Shown here in pieces: positions 1 through 7,729 of a DNA stretch of 17,056 nt. The translations under genes were made by a program, and so were the position numbers. The notes under the pieces were generated by a model, which was given only the letters and a program-made list of their open reading frames with translations, did no database searches and was not told the DNA's origin. Each line of letters begins with the position of its first letter. Position 1 is the stretch's first letter. Source of the stretch: Phycisphaerae bacterium (lineage in GTDB: Bacteria > Planctomycetota > Phycisphaerae > Sedimentisphaerales > UBA12454); the NCBI GenBank assembly GCA_028712345.1, contig JAQTQF010000007.1, forward strand, positions 1 through 17,056, read 5' to 3'.

Positions 1-386
1 GAGACGTGCTGCTGGCGTGGGAGAATGAGGCTTTTCTCGCTGTGAACAAGCTTGGAAAAGATAAGTTTGATATCGTGGTTCCCTCCGTAAGTATTCTCGC
101 CGAGCCTCCGGTAACGGTGGTCGATAAAGTTGCGGCCAGACATGGCTCACGGGATGTGGCTAAGGCATACCTTGAATACCTCTACTCCCCTGTAGGTCAG
201 AAACTCGCCGCCAAACATTATTATCGTCCGGTTTTTGAGACTTTCGCTGATCCTGCGGATCTTAAGCGTTTTCCCAACGTGACGCGGATTACGGTCGACG
301 ACGTTTTCGGCGGCTGGCAAAAGGCACAGAAAACGCATTTTGCCGATGGAGGCACTTTCGATAAAATTTATCAACCTGGCAATTAG
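1..386 (+). CDS. sbp: Sulfate-binding periplasmic protein, C-terminal part (5' end outside window)
   Basis: This is the C-terminal ~127 residues of a Sbp/CysP-type solute-binding protein, which captures sulfate (or thiosulfate) in the periplasm and hands it to the CysTWA transporter. The reading frame is open from the window edge (first full codon at base 3), so the N-terminus and signal peptide are not visible. Family-typical blocks are present: DVLLAWENEA near the edge, then ILAEPPVTVVDK, then AKAYLEYLYSPVGQKLA with a following YYRP, and near the C-terminus FGGWQKAQKTHFADGG. All match the layout of enterobacterial Sbp. It lies 73 bases upstream of cysT on the same strand, the usual order for sulfate ABC transporters. 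Sulfate and thiosulfate binding proteins cannot be told apart from this fragment. Confidence 0.93.
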   Translation, partial: DVLLAWENEAFLAVNKLGKDKFDIVVPSVSILAEPPVTVVDKVAARHGSRDVAKAYLEYLYSPVGQKLAAKHYYRPVFETFADPADLKRFPNVTRITVDDVFGGWQKAQKTHFADGGTFDKIYQPGN

Positions 387-401
387 CTAAATAAATCGCT
401 A

Positions 402-432
402 CGGCCGATGTGTGGTGTGAAACCATCGGCTG
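402..432 (+). promoter_or_regulatory. Intercistronic hairpin between sbp and cysT
   Basis: GCCGATG (404-410) and CATCGGC (424-430) form a perfect 7-bp inverted repeat with a 13-base loop. It extends by a G-T and a C-G pair to 402/432. Only a weak T-rich stretch (CTTTAATT) follows, so it does not look like a strong terminator. A leaky terminator or mRNA-stabilising hairpin that leaves the binding protein transcript in excess over the permease transcript is a common arrangement in ABC transporter operons. That role is inference. Confidence 0.45.
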
Positions 433-459
433 CAGCTTTAATTACAATACGGGAAAGAT

Positions 460-1290
460 ATGTTATTAAAATTCAAACAACAAAGTGTTCTGCCTGGCTT
501 TGGTTTATCGTTTGGCTATACGATATTCTATTTGAGTCTGATTGTTTTGATACCTCTGTCGGCTGTGTTTATTTCTGCCGGCAGGCTCACATGGGATCAA
601 TTCTGGACGACAGTAACCTCGCCGAGAGTACTGGCCTCATACCGTCTCAGCTTCGGTGCTTCTTTTATCGCTGCGGCGATTAATGCTGTTTTTGGCTTAC
701 TTGTGGCCTGGGTACTGGTTCGTTATCAGTTCAAAGGGAGAAAGTTTTTTGATTCAATTATTGACCTGCCGTTTGCACTTCCTACCGCTGTGGCCGGAAT
801 AGCTCTTACTGCTATCTATGCACCTACAGGCTGGATAGGCAGCTTTCTTGAACCTTTAGGCATAAAGACAGCGTTTGCTCCGGTGGGTATTGTGATTGCA
901 CTAACCTTTACGGGACTTCCATTTGTGGTCAGAACAGTTCAGCCGGTTCTGGCTGATTTAAGCAAAGAGAATGAGGAGGCCGCTGCCAGTCTTGGAGCGA
1001 CCCGTTTTCAGACATTTAAAAAAATCATATTCCCTGAAATACTTCCCTCTGTTTTGACAGGTTCGGCATTGGCATTTGCTCGGGCTGTCGGCGAATATGG
1101 ATCGGTGGTATTCATTTCAGGTAATATGCCGATGAAGACAGAAATCACACCGTTATTGATTGTTACTAAATTAGAGCAGTTTGATTACGCCGGTGCGACC
1201 GCAATCGCCGTGGTTATGCTGGTAATATCATTTGCAATGCTTTTAATTATCAATCTGCTGCAAAGGTGGGTAACCAGAAATCAGTTTTAA
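460..1290 (+). CDS. cysT: Sulfate ABC transporter permease CysT (CysU)
   Basis: 276-residue inner-membrane permease, one half of the sulfate translocation channel (partner CysW, ATPase CysA, binding protein Sbp). The length is normal for the family. Hydrophobic segments lie at about 17-40, 63-88, 102-122, 138-160, around 200-220 and 247-267, consistent with six membrane helices. The cytoplasmic EAA loop that docks on the ATPase is clear at about 172-193 (EEAAASLGATRF followed by KKIIFPEILP). The ATG at 460 has a G-rich GGGAAAG just upstream, with rather short spacing. It sits between the binding-protein gene and cysW in the canonical order. Identity as CysT rather than ModB or another permease rests on the CysT-CysW-CysA-Sbp context and the FDYAGATAIAVV-type C-terminus. 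Confidence 0.95.
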   Translation: MLLKFKQQSVLPGFGLSFGYTIFYLSLIVLIPLSAVFISAGRLTWDQFWTTVTSPRVLASYRLSFGASFIAAAINAVFGLLVAWVLVRYQFKGRKFFDSIIDLPFALPTAVAGIALTAIYAPTGWIGSFLEPLGIKTAFAPVGIVIALTFTGLPFVVRTVQPVLADLSKENEEAAASLGATRFQTFKKIIFPEILPSVLTGSALAFARAVGEYGSVVFISGNMPMKTEITPLLIVTKLEQFDYAGATAIAVVMLVISFAMLLIINLLQRWVTRNQF

Positions 1291-1305
1291 AGAGAAAAGA
1301 TTAGC

Positions 1306-2181
1306 ATGAAAATTACAAAATATTATAAACATGCCAAAACATCCGGCCAGTCAAGACTTGCAAAATGGATACTCGTTACTATTGCAATACTTTTTCTCGG
1401 ATTATTTTTGTTATTGCCATTAATAGCGGTATTCACTGAAGCGTTAAGAAATGGTATCAGGGCATATGTTGCCTCATTTACAACTCCTGACACGATTTCG
1501 GCAATACGTCTGACATTAATAACTACTGCGATTGCTGTTCCGCTCAATCTGGTTTTTGGAGTGGCGGCAGCCTGGGCAATAGCAAAATTTGACTTTCGAG
1601 GCAAGGGTATCCTTATAACTCTTATTGATCTGCCTTTTGCGGTTTCACCAGTGGTATCAGGGCTTATATTTATATTACTGTTCGGGTTGCATGGTTGGTT
1701 TGGCCCCTGGCTTACCGAACACAACATAAAAATTGTTTTTGCGATTCCCGGCATTGTACTTGCCACAACTTTTATTACTTTTCCTTTTATTGCCCGCGAA
1801 CTTATACCTCTGATGCAATCACAGGGAACGGAAGAAGAACAGGCAGCCCTTGTTCTTGGAGCAGGCGGGTGGCGAACATTCTTCAGGATCACATTGCCGA
1901 ATATAAAATGGGGACTTCTCTATGGAGTTATTCTATGCAGCGCGAGAGCCATCGGAGAGTTTGGTGCAGTTTCAGTGGTGTCAGGCCATATTCGTGGGCA
2001 AACAAACACTTTACCGCTGCACATAGAGATACTTTATAATGAATATGATTTTGTGGGGGCGTTTTCTGTTGCGTCACTTCTTACCATGTTCGCATTTGTA
2101 ACCCTCTTGATTAAGAGTATTGTTGAGTGGAAGTTTAGCAAAGATTTACAAGAGTATTCTAACGATTCAAATAGGAGTTGA
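1306..2181 (+). CDS. cysW: Sulfate ABC transporter permease CysW
   Basis: 291-residue inner-membrane permease, the second half of the sulfate channel. It has a basic, polar N-terminal tail (about 20 residues) followed by about six hydrophobic helices (for example about 22-44, 68-94, 103-127, 143-165). The EAA-type loop at about 177-200 (EEEQAALVLGAGGWRTFFRITLP) has Gln in place of the first Ala. The late motif ARAIGEFGAVSVVSG and the segment YNEYDFVGAFSVASLL are typical of CysW. It begins 15 bases after cysT, behind an A/G-rich AAAGAGAAAAG, and its TGA at 2179-2181 lies directly before the cysA start. Transcription with cysT and cysA is nearly certain from the spacing. Confidence 0.95.
   Translation: MKITKYYKHAKTSGQSRLAKWILVTIAILFLGLFLLLPLIAVFTEALRNGIRAYVASFTTPDTISAIRLTLITTAIAVPLNLVFGVAAAWAIAKFDFRGKGILITLIDLPFAVSPVVSGLIFILLFGLHGWFGPWLTEHNIKIVFAIPGIVLATTFITFPFIARELIPLMQSQGTEEEQAALVLGAGGWRTFFRITLPNIKWGLLYGVILCSARAIGEFGAVSVVSGHIRGQTNTLPLHIEILYNEYDFVGAFSVASLLTMFAFVTLLIKSIVEWKFSKDLQEYSNDSNRS
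2173..2177 (+). promoter_or_regulatory. Shine-Dalgarno site fixing the cysA start
   Basis: AGGAG with a 5-base spacer to the ATG at 2183. The frame is open further upstream to 2120 inside cysW, but this site and the standard N-terminus MSIEVRNISR make 2183 the start. Confidence 0.8.
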
Positions 2182-2182
2182 T

Positions 2183-3256
2183 ATGAGTATAGAAGTACGC
2201 AATATAAGCAGGATGTTTGGAACTTTTGCCGCACTGCGTAATGTGAGCTTAAAAATACCCTCAGGCGAACTGGTGGCGTTGCTGGGCCCTTCAGGCTCAG
2301 GCAAAACCACTTTGCTTCGCATAATAGCAGGACTTGATTTTGCCGATCCAGGCAGCGGACCAATTTTGTTCCATGAAGATGATGTAAGTAACCACGATGT
2401 CGGAGAACGACAGGTAGGATTTGTTTTTCAGCATTATTCACTGTTCAGGCATATGAATATATTCGAAAATGTTGCCTTTGGTCTTAATGTTCGCCCGCGA
2501 AAATCTCGGCCAGACAAGAACGATCTCAAGGAGCGAGTTTTGAAGTTACTTAAACTTGTACAATTAGAAAGGGTTGCGCAGCTTTATCCATCGCAACTTT
2601 CCGGCGGCCAGCGTCAACGTGTGGCGCTGATCAGGGCATTGGCTGTTGAACCCAAGATACTGTTACTGGATGAGCCTTTTGGGGCATTAGATGCCAAAGT
2701 CCGTAAGGAGTTAAGACAGTGGTTGCGAAGGCTTCACGATGAAATGTCCATTACCAGTGTGTTCGTTACACATGACCAGGAAGAAGCGCTCGAGGTTGCG
2801 GATCGAATTGCGGTTCTTAATGCCGGTCGTATTGAACAGGAAGGCACTCCAGAAGAAGTATACGATAATCCGGCCAATCCTTTCGTTTGTGATTTTTTAG
2901 GCAGTGTTAATCTTTTTCACTGCAGGGTGCATAATGACCGGCTTCATATTGGTGAAAGCGAACTGACTGAGGTATCTCCAGGACACACCGAGCATTCCTC
3001 AGTAGTAGCTTATGTCAGGCCGCACGACATTGAGATTTCAAGGACTCCTCATAAGGATGCGATACAGTCAAGAGTCGTTCATATCAGCACCGCCGGACCG
3101 ATAGCAAAAATACAGCTTATCAGGCTTGATACGAACGAAATGGTTGATGCAGAGATAACCAGGCAGCATTACAAACAGTTACAACTCCGCTCAGGAGAGT
3201 TGGTGTTTATTAACCTGCATAATCCTCGTGTTTTTGTACATGATTATGTAATCTAA
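2183..3256 (+). CDS. cysA: Sulfate/thiosulfate import ATP-binding protein CysA
   Basis: 357-residue ABC ATPase that powers sulfate uptake through CysT/CysW on the cytoplasmic face of the membrane. All nucleotide-binding motifs are intact: Walker A GPSGSGKTT (35-43), Q-loop glutamine in VFQHYSLF (Q83), signature LSGGQ (139-143), Walker B LLLDEP (160-165) and switch histidine in VTHDQ (H198). After about residue 240 comes a C-terminal TOBE-like beta-rich regulatory domain (the PHDIEISR region at about 288-297), as in CysA/MalK-type ATPases. The start chosen is ATG 2183, one base after the cysW stop. cysK follows after 18 bases, which couples sulfate import to cysteine synthesis. The LFRHMNIFENVAFGL block and the neighbours support CysA specifically. 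Confidence 0.96.
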   Translation: MSIEVRNISRMFGTFAALRNVSLKIPSGELVALLGPSGSGKTTLLRIIAGLDFADPGSGPILFHEDDVSNHDVGERQVGFVFQHYSLFRHMNIFENVAFGLNVRPRKSRPDKNDLKERVLKLLKLVQLERVAQLYPSQLSGGQRQRVALIRALAVEPKILLLDEPFGALDAKVRKELRQWLRRLHDEMSITSVFVTHDQEEALEVADRIAVLNAGRIEQEGTPEEVYDNPANPFVCDFLGSVNLFHCRVHNDRLHIGESELTEVSPGHTEHSSVVAYVRPHDIEISRTPHKDAIQSRVVHISTAGPIAKIQLIRLDTNEMVDAEITRQHYKQLQLRSGELVFINLHNPRVFVHDYVI

Positions 3257-3274
3257 ATGTGAAAGGAAATAACA

Positions 3275-4222
3275 ATGGCTACTATTTTTGAAAACATTTT
3301 ACAAACAACAGGCAGTACCCCTTTGGTCAAAATCAACAAATTGATCACAGGTGCAACGGTTTTGGCTAAACTTGAGAGCCGAAATCCTCTTGCTTCAGTG
3401 AAAGACCGGATAGGGGTGTCAATGATAGAGGCGGCTGAAAGAGACGGCAAGGTCAATGACAAGACTTTGATTATTGAACCGACAAGTGGAAATACCGGAA
3501 TTTCACTTGCATTTGTATGCGCAGCAAAAGGTTACAGGCTGCTGCTTACAATGCCCGACTCGATGAGTATCGAAAGAAGAAAGGTACTCAAGGCCCTTGG
3601 TGCGGAGCTTATATTAACACCAGCCGCTGAAGGAATGAGCGGTGCAATCAAAAAGGCATTGGAAATAGCGGAATCAGAAAAGAATTCGTTTGTACCGCAG
3701 CAGTTCGAAAACCCGGCGAACCCCGAGATTCACCGCAGAACAACCGCGGAAGAAATCTGGAAAGATACGAATGGCAAGGTTGATATTCTTGTATCCGGTG
3801 TGGGCACTGGCGGTACAATAACCGGCGTGGCAGAAGTCATCAAGTCACGCAACCCGAACTTTAAAGCTGTTGCCGTTGAACCTTTGCAGAGCCCTGTCCT
3901 GACCCAGACTCTTGCCGGTCAGGAAGTCAAACCTGGACCACATAAGATACAGGGTATCGGAGCTGGTTTTGTGCCTAAGGTTTTGAATCTCAAAATTTTA
4001 GACGAAGTAATAACCGTGGACCAGGATGAAGCTATCGACTGGGCAAGACGGGCGGCAAAATTAGAAGGGCTGTTTGTCGGAATTTCTTCCGGTGCGGCTC
4101 TTCGTGCAGCGGATATCCTCGCCTCAAGACCAGAAAACAAGGGAGGGATAATTGTAACGATAATTCCCAGTTTTGGTGAACGTTATCTGTCGTCAGCTCT
4201 TTTTGCTGATATTGTGGCTTGA
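3275..4222 (+). CDS. cysK: Cysteine synthase (O-acetylserine sulfhydrylase)
   Basis: 315-residue fold-type II PLP enzyme that makes L-cysteine from O-acetyl-L-serine and sulfide in the cytoplasm. The PLP lysine is K43 in SVKDR. The phosphate- and substrate-binding loop PTSGNTG is at about 69-75, and the glycine-rich PLP phosphate loop GVGTGGT is at about 175-181. QFENPANPEIHRRTTAEEIW and PHKIQGIGAGFVP are hallmark CysK blocks. Length fits CysK (about 310-325). The ATG follows AAAGGA at 3262-3267 with suitable spacing. No serine acetyltransferase (cysE) is in the window. Because a MetB/CGL-type gene follows, an MccA-like role in reverse transsulfuration (O-acetylserine plus homocysteine) is possible, but the motifs and transporter context favour standard CysK. 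Confidence 0.96.
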   Translation: MATIFENILQTTGSTPLVKINKLITGATVLAKLESRNPLASVKDRIGVSMIEAAERDGKVNDKTLIIEPTSGNTGISLAFVCAAKGYRLLLTMPDSMSIERRKVLKALGAELILTPAAEGMSGAIKKALEIAESEKNSFVPQQFENPANPEIHRRTTAEEIWKDTNGKVDILVSGVGTGGTITGVAEVIKSRNPNFKAVAVEPLQSPVLTQTLAGQEVKPGPHKIQGIGAGFVPKVLNLKILDEVITVDQDEAIDWARRAAKLEGLFVGISSGAALRAADILASRPENKGGIIVTIIPSFGERYLSSALFADIVA

Positions 4223-4269
4223 TATCGTTGGATTTGGAACCATAAAGAGTAATAAAATTCAATAAATAC

Positions 4270-4274
4270 AGGAG
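4270..4274 (+). promoter_or_regulatory. Shine-Dalgarno site for the transsulfuration enzyme
   Basis: AGGAG five bases before the ATG at 4280. It rules out the in-frame GTG at 4274, which overlaps it. Confidence 0.75.
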
Positions 4275-4279
4275 TGATT

Positions 4280-5428
4280 ATGAAATTTGCGACTAAGGCA
4301 ATTCGCGAGGGTCAACAGCCAGACCCAACAACAGGGGCAGTTATCGTCCCTATATACCAAACAGCGAACTTTGCGTTTAAAGGGGTAGGCAAGCCTAACC
4401 TTTTTGAGTATTCCCGCAGCGGCAATCCAACCCGAAGTGCATTTGAAAAATGTCTGGCCTCTCTTGAAGAGGCTAAATACGGTTTAGCTTTTAGTTCCGG
4501 TATGGCAGCGGTTGACGCAGCAATTTCCATTCTTCGGCATGGAGATCATGTGATATCTTCAGAAAATATTTATGGCGGAACATTTCGATTGTTTGAAAAT
4601 GTGGCTGTCCCGCGTGGGATTCGTTTTACTTATGTTGACGGGACTCGCCCCGAAGCGTTCGCTGAGGCAATCTGTAAAGAAACGAAGCTGGTGTGGATAG
4701 AAACGCCGGCAAATCCTCTGCTGCAACTGGTTGATGTGAAAGCAGTATCAGAGATAACACGGAAACACAAGCTTATCCTCGTTGCAGATAACACATTTCC
4801 ATCTCCCTGTTTCCAGAGACCGCTGACTCAGGGGGCCGATGTGGTAGTACACAGTACGACAAAATATATCAGCGGACATTCCGATGTTATAGAAGGTGCA
4901 ATCGTTACCAATAATGAGCAGATTTACACAAATTATGTGTTCTATCAGAATGCAGTTGGTGCAGTCCCTGGACCGTTTGATTGCTGGCTAAGTTTACGGG
5001 GACTTAAGACCCTTGCGGTACGTATGAAAAAACATGAAGAGAATGCACTGAAAGTCGCTCAATGGCTTTCGAGCCACCCGAAAGCTGCCAATGTCATCTA
5101 TCCTGGTTTGGAAAGTCACCCTCAGCACATGCTGGCCAAGTCACAGATGGATGGCTTCGGGGCTATCGTCACTTTTCAACTCAGGGGAGGCATGAAAGCG
5201 GTTGAAAAATTTGTCGATGGGCTAGAGATTTTCCTGTTTGCTGAAAGCCTCGGCGGCGTGGAATCTTTGGTATGTCATCCATGGAGCATGAGTCACGGGG
5301 CAATGAGTAGAGAAGAGAAGGGAAAAATAAAGATTACCGACGGCACTATCCGTCTATCCATCGGAATTGAAGATGTCGATGATTTGATAGGAGATATCGA
5401 TAAGACACTGATAGGTGTTGATATCTGA
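4280..5428 (+). CDS. Cys/Met-metabolism PLP enzyme (MetB/MetC/cystathionine gamma-lyase family)
   Basis: 382-residue fold-type I PLP enzyme of the transsulfuration family. The PLP lysine is K195 in HSTTKYISGHSD, the PLP-ring aspartate is D170 in VADNTF, and YSRSGNPTR (44-52) carries the Tyr/Arg that contact the cofactor phosphate from the neighbouring subunit. SSGMAAVDAA (72-81) and the C-terminal SLGGVESL are also typical. Length fits cystathionine gamma-synthase, beta-lyase or gamma-lyase (about 380-400) better than O-acetylhomoserine sulfhydrylase (about 430). The family cannot be resolved by eye: candidates are MetB (cysteine plus activated homoserine to cystathionine), a gamma-lyase (MccB-like) or methionine gamma-lyase. 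Being 57 bases after cysK, it probably consumes or supplies cysteine. Co-transcription is likely. Confidence 0.92.
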   Translation: MKFATKAIREGQQPDPTTGAVIVPIYQTANFAFKGVGKPNLFEYSRSGNPTRSAFEKCLASLEEAKYGLAFSSGMAAVDAAISILRHGDHVISSENIYGGTFRLFENVAVPRGIRFTYVDGTRPEAFAEAICKETKLVWIETPANPLLQLVDVKAVSEITRKHKLILVADNTFPSPCFQRPLTQGADVVVHSTTKYISGHSDVIEGAIVTNNEQIYTNYVFYQNAVGAVPGPFDCWLSLRGLKTLAVRMKKHEENALKVAQWLSSHPKAANVIYPGLESHPQHMLAKSQMDGFGAIVTFQLRGGMKAVEKFVDGLEIFLFAESLGGVESLVCHPWSMSHGAMSREEKGKIKITDGTIRLSIGIEDVDDLIGDIDKTLIGVDI

Positions 5429-5540
5429 AATCTAATAGCTGGCCATGTATAGTTCAGTATTGGAAGAATCACAAAACCCAGAGCAGATAAACTATACCGT
5501 TGATGTTATTACAAAAAAACAAATTAACTGTGAAACAATC

Positions 5541-6635
5541 ATGGAATATAAAAATATGACAAAATATGAAATCATAAAATGGCTCAGAGAGGAAAATCCT
5601 GAAGAACTTGCACGGTTGTGGCATGAAGCTGATAATACCCGTTCGGTTAATGTAGGCAACGAAGTTCATCTTCGCGGATTGATAGAGATTTCCAACCATT
5701 GTGTCAGGCAGTGTGCCTATTGTGGTATCAATATTAAAAATGCAAGTATTAGTAGATATCGTATGACCTTTGATGAAATTATTGAATGTGCTGCTATGGC
5801 CCATAGTTTTAATTATGGAACAGTCGTAATACAGGCTGGTGAAGATTACGGCCTTGATACAGAATTCATAGGATCACTCGTAAGACATATTAAAGAAGAA
5901 TTCGGTTTAGCTATTACGTTAAGTCTTGGCGAACGGAAAGACACGGAATTATTGAGTTGGAGAAAGGCGCGAGCAGACAGATACCTCCTAAGATTTGAAA
6001 CATCAAACGAGCAATTATACGAATTAATCCATCCCCCATCAAACAATATAAAGATAGATAGGGTTGAATTATTGTGTAAATTGCGAAATATAGGATATGA
6101 AATAGGTAGCGGAGTAATGATCGGTATACATGGACAGAGTTATGAGAATCTTGCAGATGATATCCTGCTGTTTAAGAAAATCGATCTTGATATGATCGGC
6201 GTGGGTCCCTACATACCTCATCCAAGTACATCACTTGGTAAAAATATTAAGAAAATGAATTTATCTTCCAACCTACAAGTTCCAGCTACAGAGCTAATGT
6301 GTTATAAGGTAATTGCGCTTTCACGTCTTATATGTCCTGAAGCAAATATTCCTAGCGCAACGGCACTCGCTACGCTGAATCTTACCAATGGACGAGAAAC
6401 AGGATTATGCAGAGGGGCAAACATACTAATGCCTAATCTTACTCCTGTTAAGTATCGTAGTCTTTATGAGATATACCCATCTAAAGCGTGCATTTTTGAA
6501 ACAGCTCAGCAATGTCAATCATGCATTGCCAGCAAAATTCATGCAATAGGACGAGCTATCGGCAAAGGACCGGGGAGCTGTAAAAAAAGAAATACCGGCA
6601 ATACTGATGTTGGTAAAATTTGTTCTAAATTCTAA
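5541..6635 (+). CDS. hydE: [FeFe]-hydrogenase maturase HydE-like radical SAM enzyme
   Basis: 364-residue radical SAM protein closely resembling HydE, which helps build the organometallic subcluster of [FeFe]-hydrogenase. The SAM-binding [4Fe-4S] motif CX3CX2C is C54-C58-C61 (CVRQCAYCG). TLSLGER, RYLLRFET, GSGVMIGIHGQ, DMIGVGPYIPHP and ANILMPNLTP are HydE-type blocks. A second cluster motif CX7CX2C (C317, C325, C328), known in some HydE proteins and not essential there, is present. The start is uncertain: ATG 5541 or 5556 (weak GGAA behind the latter) fits family length, while an in-frame ATG at 5445 would add 32 residues unlike the family. The gene is visibly more AT-rich than the cys genes, which suggests separate origin. 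No hydrogenase, HydF or HydG is in the window, so a HydE paralogue with another substrate is possible. Confidence 0.88.
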   Translation: MEYKNMTKYEIIKWLREENPEELARLWHEADNTRSVNVGNEVHLRGLIEISNHCVRQCAYCGINIKNASISRYRMTFDEIIECAAMAHSFNYGTVVIQAGEDYGLDTEFIGSLVRHIKEEFGLAITLSLGERKDTELLSWRKARADRYLLRFETSNEQLYELIHPPSNNIKIDRVELLCKLRNIGYEIGSGVMIGIHGQSYENLADDILLFKKIDLDMIGVGPYIPHPSTSLGKNIKKMNLSSNLQVPATELMCYKVIALSRLICPEANIPSATALATLNLTNGRETGLCRGANILMPNLTPVKYRSLYEIYPSKACIFETAQQCQSCIASKIHAIGRAIGKGPGSCKKRNTGNTDVGKICSKF

Positions 6636-6696
6636 CAACCGTTTTTGAAAGAACGTATTATGGTCACTTGAGCAAAAATGCAACAAAAATATTAGA

Positions 6697-6726
6697 GAAG
6701 ACCATATCTATAGGAGTATGGTTTTT
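6697..6726 (+). terminator. Possible rho-independent terminator after hydE
   Basis: ACCATA (6701-6706) and TATGGT (6717-6722) pair across a 10-base loop. The stem can extend outward with A-T and G-T pairs to 6697/6726, and the right arm runs into TTTTTATT. The stem is AT-rich and weak. It lies 62 bases past the hydE stop, a sensible place for the end of the cys/hydE transcript. Confidence 0.35.
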
Positions 6727-7029
6727 ATTAAAACTTCCGTGATAAATAACTCACTAAATGATTGGCTAACTGTAACAAAAATTCTGGTAGGAAGAGAAGA
6801 ACCCTGGGCGTATAAAGACCTATTTATTTTTTTAGACGACAACCATCAGATTGGCAAATCAACCATAATGGTATTTAATTGTAAAGTTTTTTACCCTTCG
6901 AATTGGTTCTTGCGAATTCCTATATAAGCTTACTGCCACCTCACAAATTATTCTTCAACCTGCCTTCACGGGTGCTTGAAGTCCGCATTAGCCAATTTTT
7001 TGGTGCAACCACAAAATATAAATAGGGAT
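6727..7029. other. Spacer without a convincing gene
   Basis: AT-rich spacer. A 69-codon frame (6718-6927, +) starts one base after an AGGAG, too close for a normal ribosome site. Its translation shows no recognisable motif, so I do not call it a gene. A bulged inverted repeat (TTCAACC near 6954 with GGTGCTTGAA near 6971) is the only other structure seen. Confidence 0.5.
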
Positions 7030-7099
7030 GCCTTCTTTTTTTAACAAGGCTTCGACACTGATGTCCCGCGTCGAAGCCTATATTTATTATAAAAAGGCT
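7030..7099 (+). promoter_or_regulatory. Cluster of competing hairpins in the leader of the 7115 gene
   Basis: AGGCTTCGAC (7047-7056) and GTCGAAGCCT (7070-7079) form a perfect 10-bp inverted repeat with a 13-base loop. The left arm also overlaps AAGGC (7046-7050), which can pair with GCCTT at 7030-7034. The right arm ends in AGCCT (7075-7079), which can pair with AGGCT at 7095-7099. The pairings are mutually exclusive, as in an attenuator or anti-terminator, but a simple terminator or a protein-binding palindrome is equally possible. It ends about 16 bases before the start codon at 7115. Confidence 0.5.
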
Positions 7100-7114
7100 G
7101 GGGTGAAAAAGTAA

Positions 7115-7543
7115 ATGGTCGAATACACAAAAATCAGCTTCAATCACCGCAAGGAAATCTCCGATTACTCTGATCTGGTCGAGATGCTATTTCCGGGCAA
7201 TCGCAACCAGCAGCACGCAGCAGCTTGTATCCTGTTTGAATTGAAGTGGTCGGATAAAATTCTGCCAGACCTTGCATTCATTGAACACAAATATAACACT
7301 TCAAGAAGAATTCTCCAGAGAACCAGGTCCAAGCTTTCAAGGCTCGGCCTTATTGAATATATCAGCAGTTTCAATTCAAGGTATGGCGGCCAGGCTGGCT
7401 GGAAGCTTTCCGCACGATTCGAAGCAGGATTGAAACGTCTGGCGGATAAATATACTGCCCTCAGAGATATAACCGGTTCTTCAAAAGACAAAGAGTTAAT
7501 GCTTGTCACTTTTGCAAACGCCAGGAGAAAAGCACGAAAGTAA
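7115..7543 (+). CDS. Small predicted winged-helix DNA-binding protein
   Basis: 142-residue basic protein that I do not recognise as a named family. Residues about 34-85 read like a winged helix-turn-helix: a helix AAACILFELKW, then PDLAFIEHKYNTSRRILQRTRSKLSRLGLIEYIS, where SRRILQRTRSKLSRLG has the look of a recognition helix and GLIEYI of the start of a wing. A basic tail (NARRKARK) ends the protein. The start ATG 7115 follows GGGGTGA at 7100-7106. No membrane segment or signal peptide is seen. It stands alone behind a strong inverted repeat, so autoregulation is a reasonable guess. A transcription regulator is the best reading, and a replication-initiator-like or phage-derived winged helix cannot be excluded. 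Confidence 0.75.
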   Translation: MVEYTKISFNHRKEISDYSDLVEMLFPGNRNQQHAAACILFELKWSDKILPDLAFIEHKYNTSRRILQRTRSKLSRLGLIEYISSFNSRYGGQAGWKLSARFEAGLKRLADKYTALRDITGSSKDKELMLVTFANARRKARK

Positions 7544-7615
7544 GAGCCGAAGATGCCTGAAAAATATGGGAAAACAGGATTTTTTTGTCATCCTAACTGC
7601 GCCTAACTTCTTAAC

Positions 7616-7643
7616 TTAGAGAAAATTATAAACTTTTTTCTAA
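7616..7643. terminator. AT-rich stem-loop between the two small genes
   Basis: TTAGAGAAAA (7616-7625) pairs with TTTTTTCTAA (7634-7643), one G-T wobble in ten pairs, with an 8-base loop. The right arm is a T-run, so on the + strand it could act as a weak terminator after the 7115 gene. It could also simply reflect AT richness. Confidence 0.3.
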
Positions 7644-7729
7644 AATTGAACTTGCGCTTCAAGTGCCATCGCGCTATGATCGGTATTGGTAGATATCGAA
7701 AATATAATGTTCATTTTTGGAAAGGATAA

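Noticed and set aside
408..683. 91-codon frame overlapping cysT
   Set aside because: Shadow frame inside cysT and the intercistronic hairpin. No domain or ribosome site.
1323..1892. 189-codon frame on the minus strand inside cysW
   Set aside because: Complementary to a confidently assigned permease. No features of its own.
5445..5540. Extended N-terminus for HydE from ATG 5445
   Set aside because: Lacks a ribosome site and adds 32 residues unlike the family. Kept as an alternative start only.
6718..6927. 69-codon frame with an AGGAG just before its ATG
   Set aside because: The AGGAG is one base from the ATG, too close, and the translation has no recognisable motif. The AT-rich region lies beside a possible terminator.
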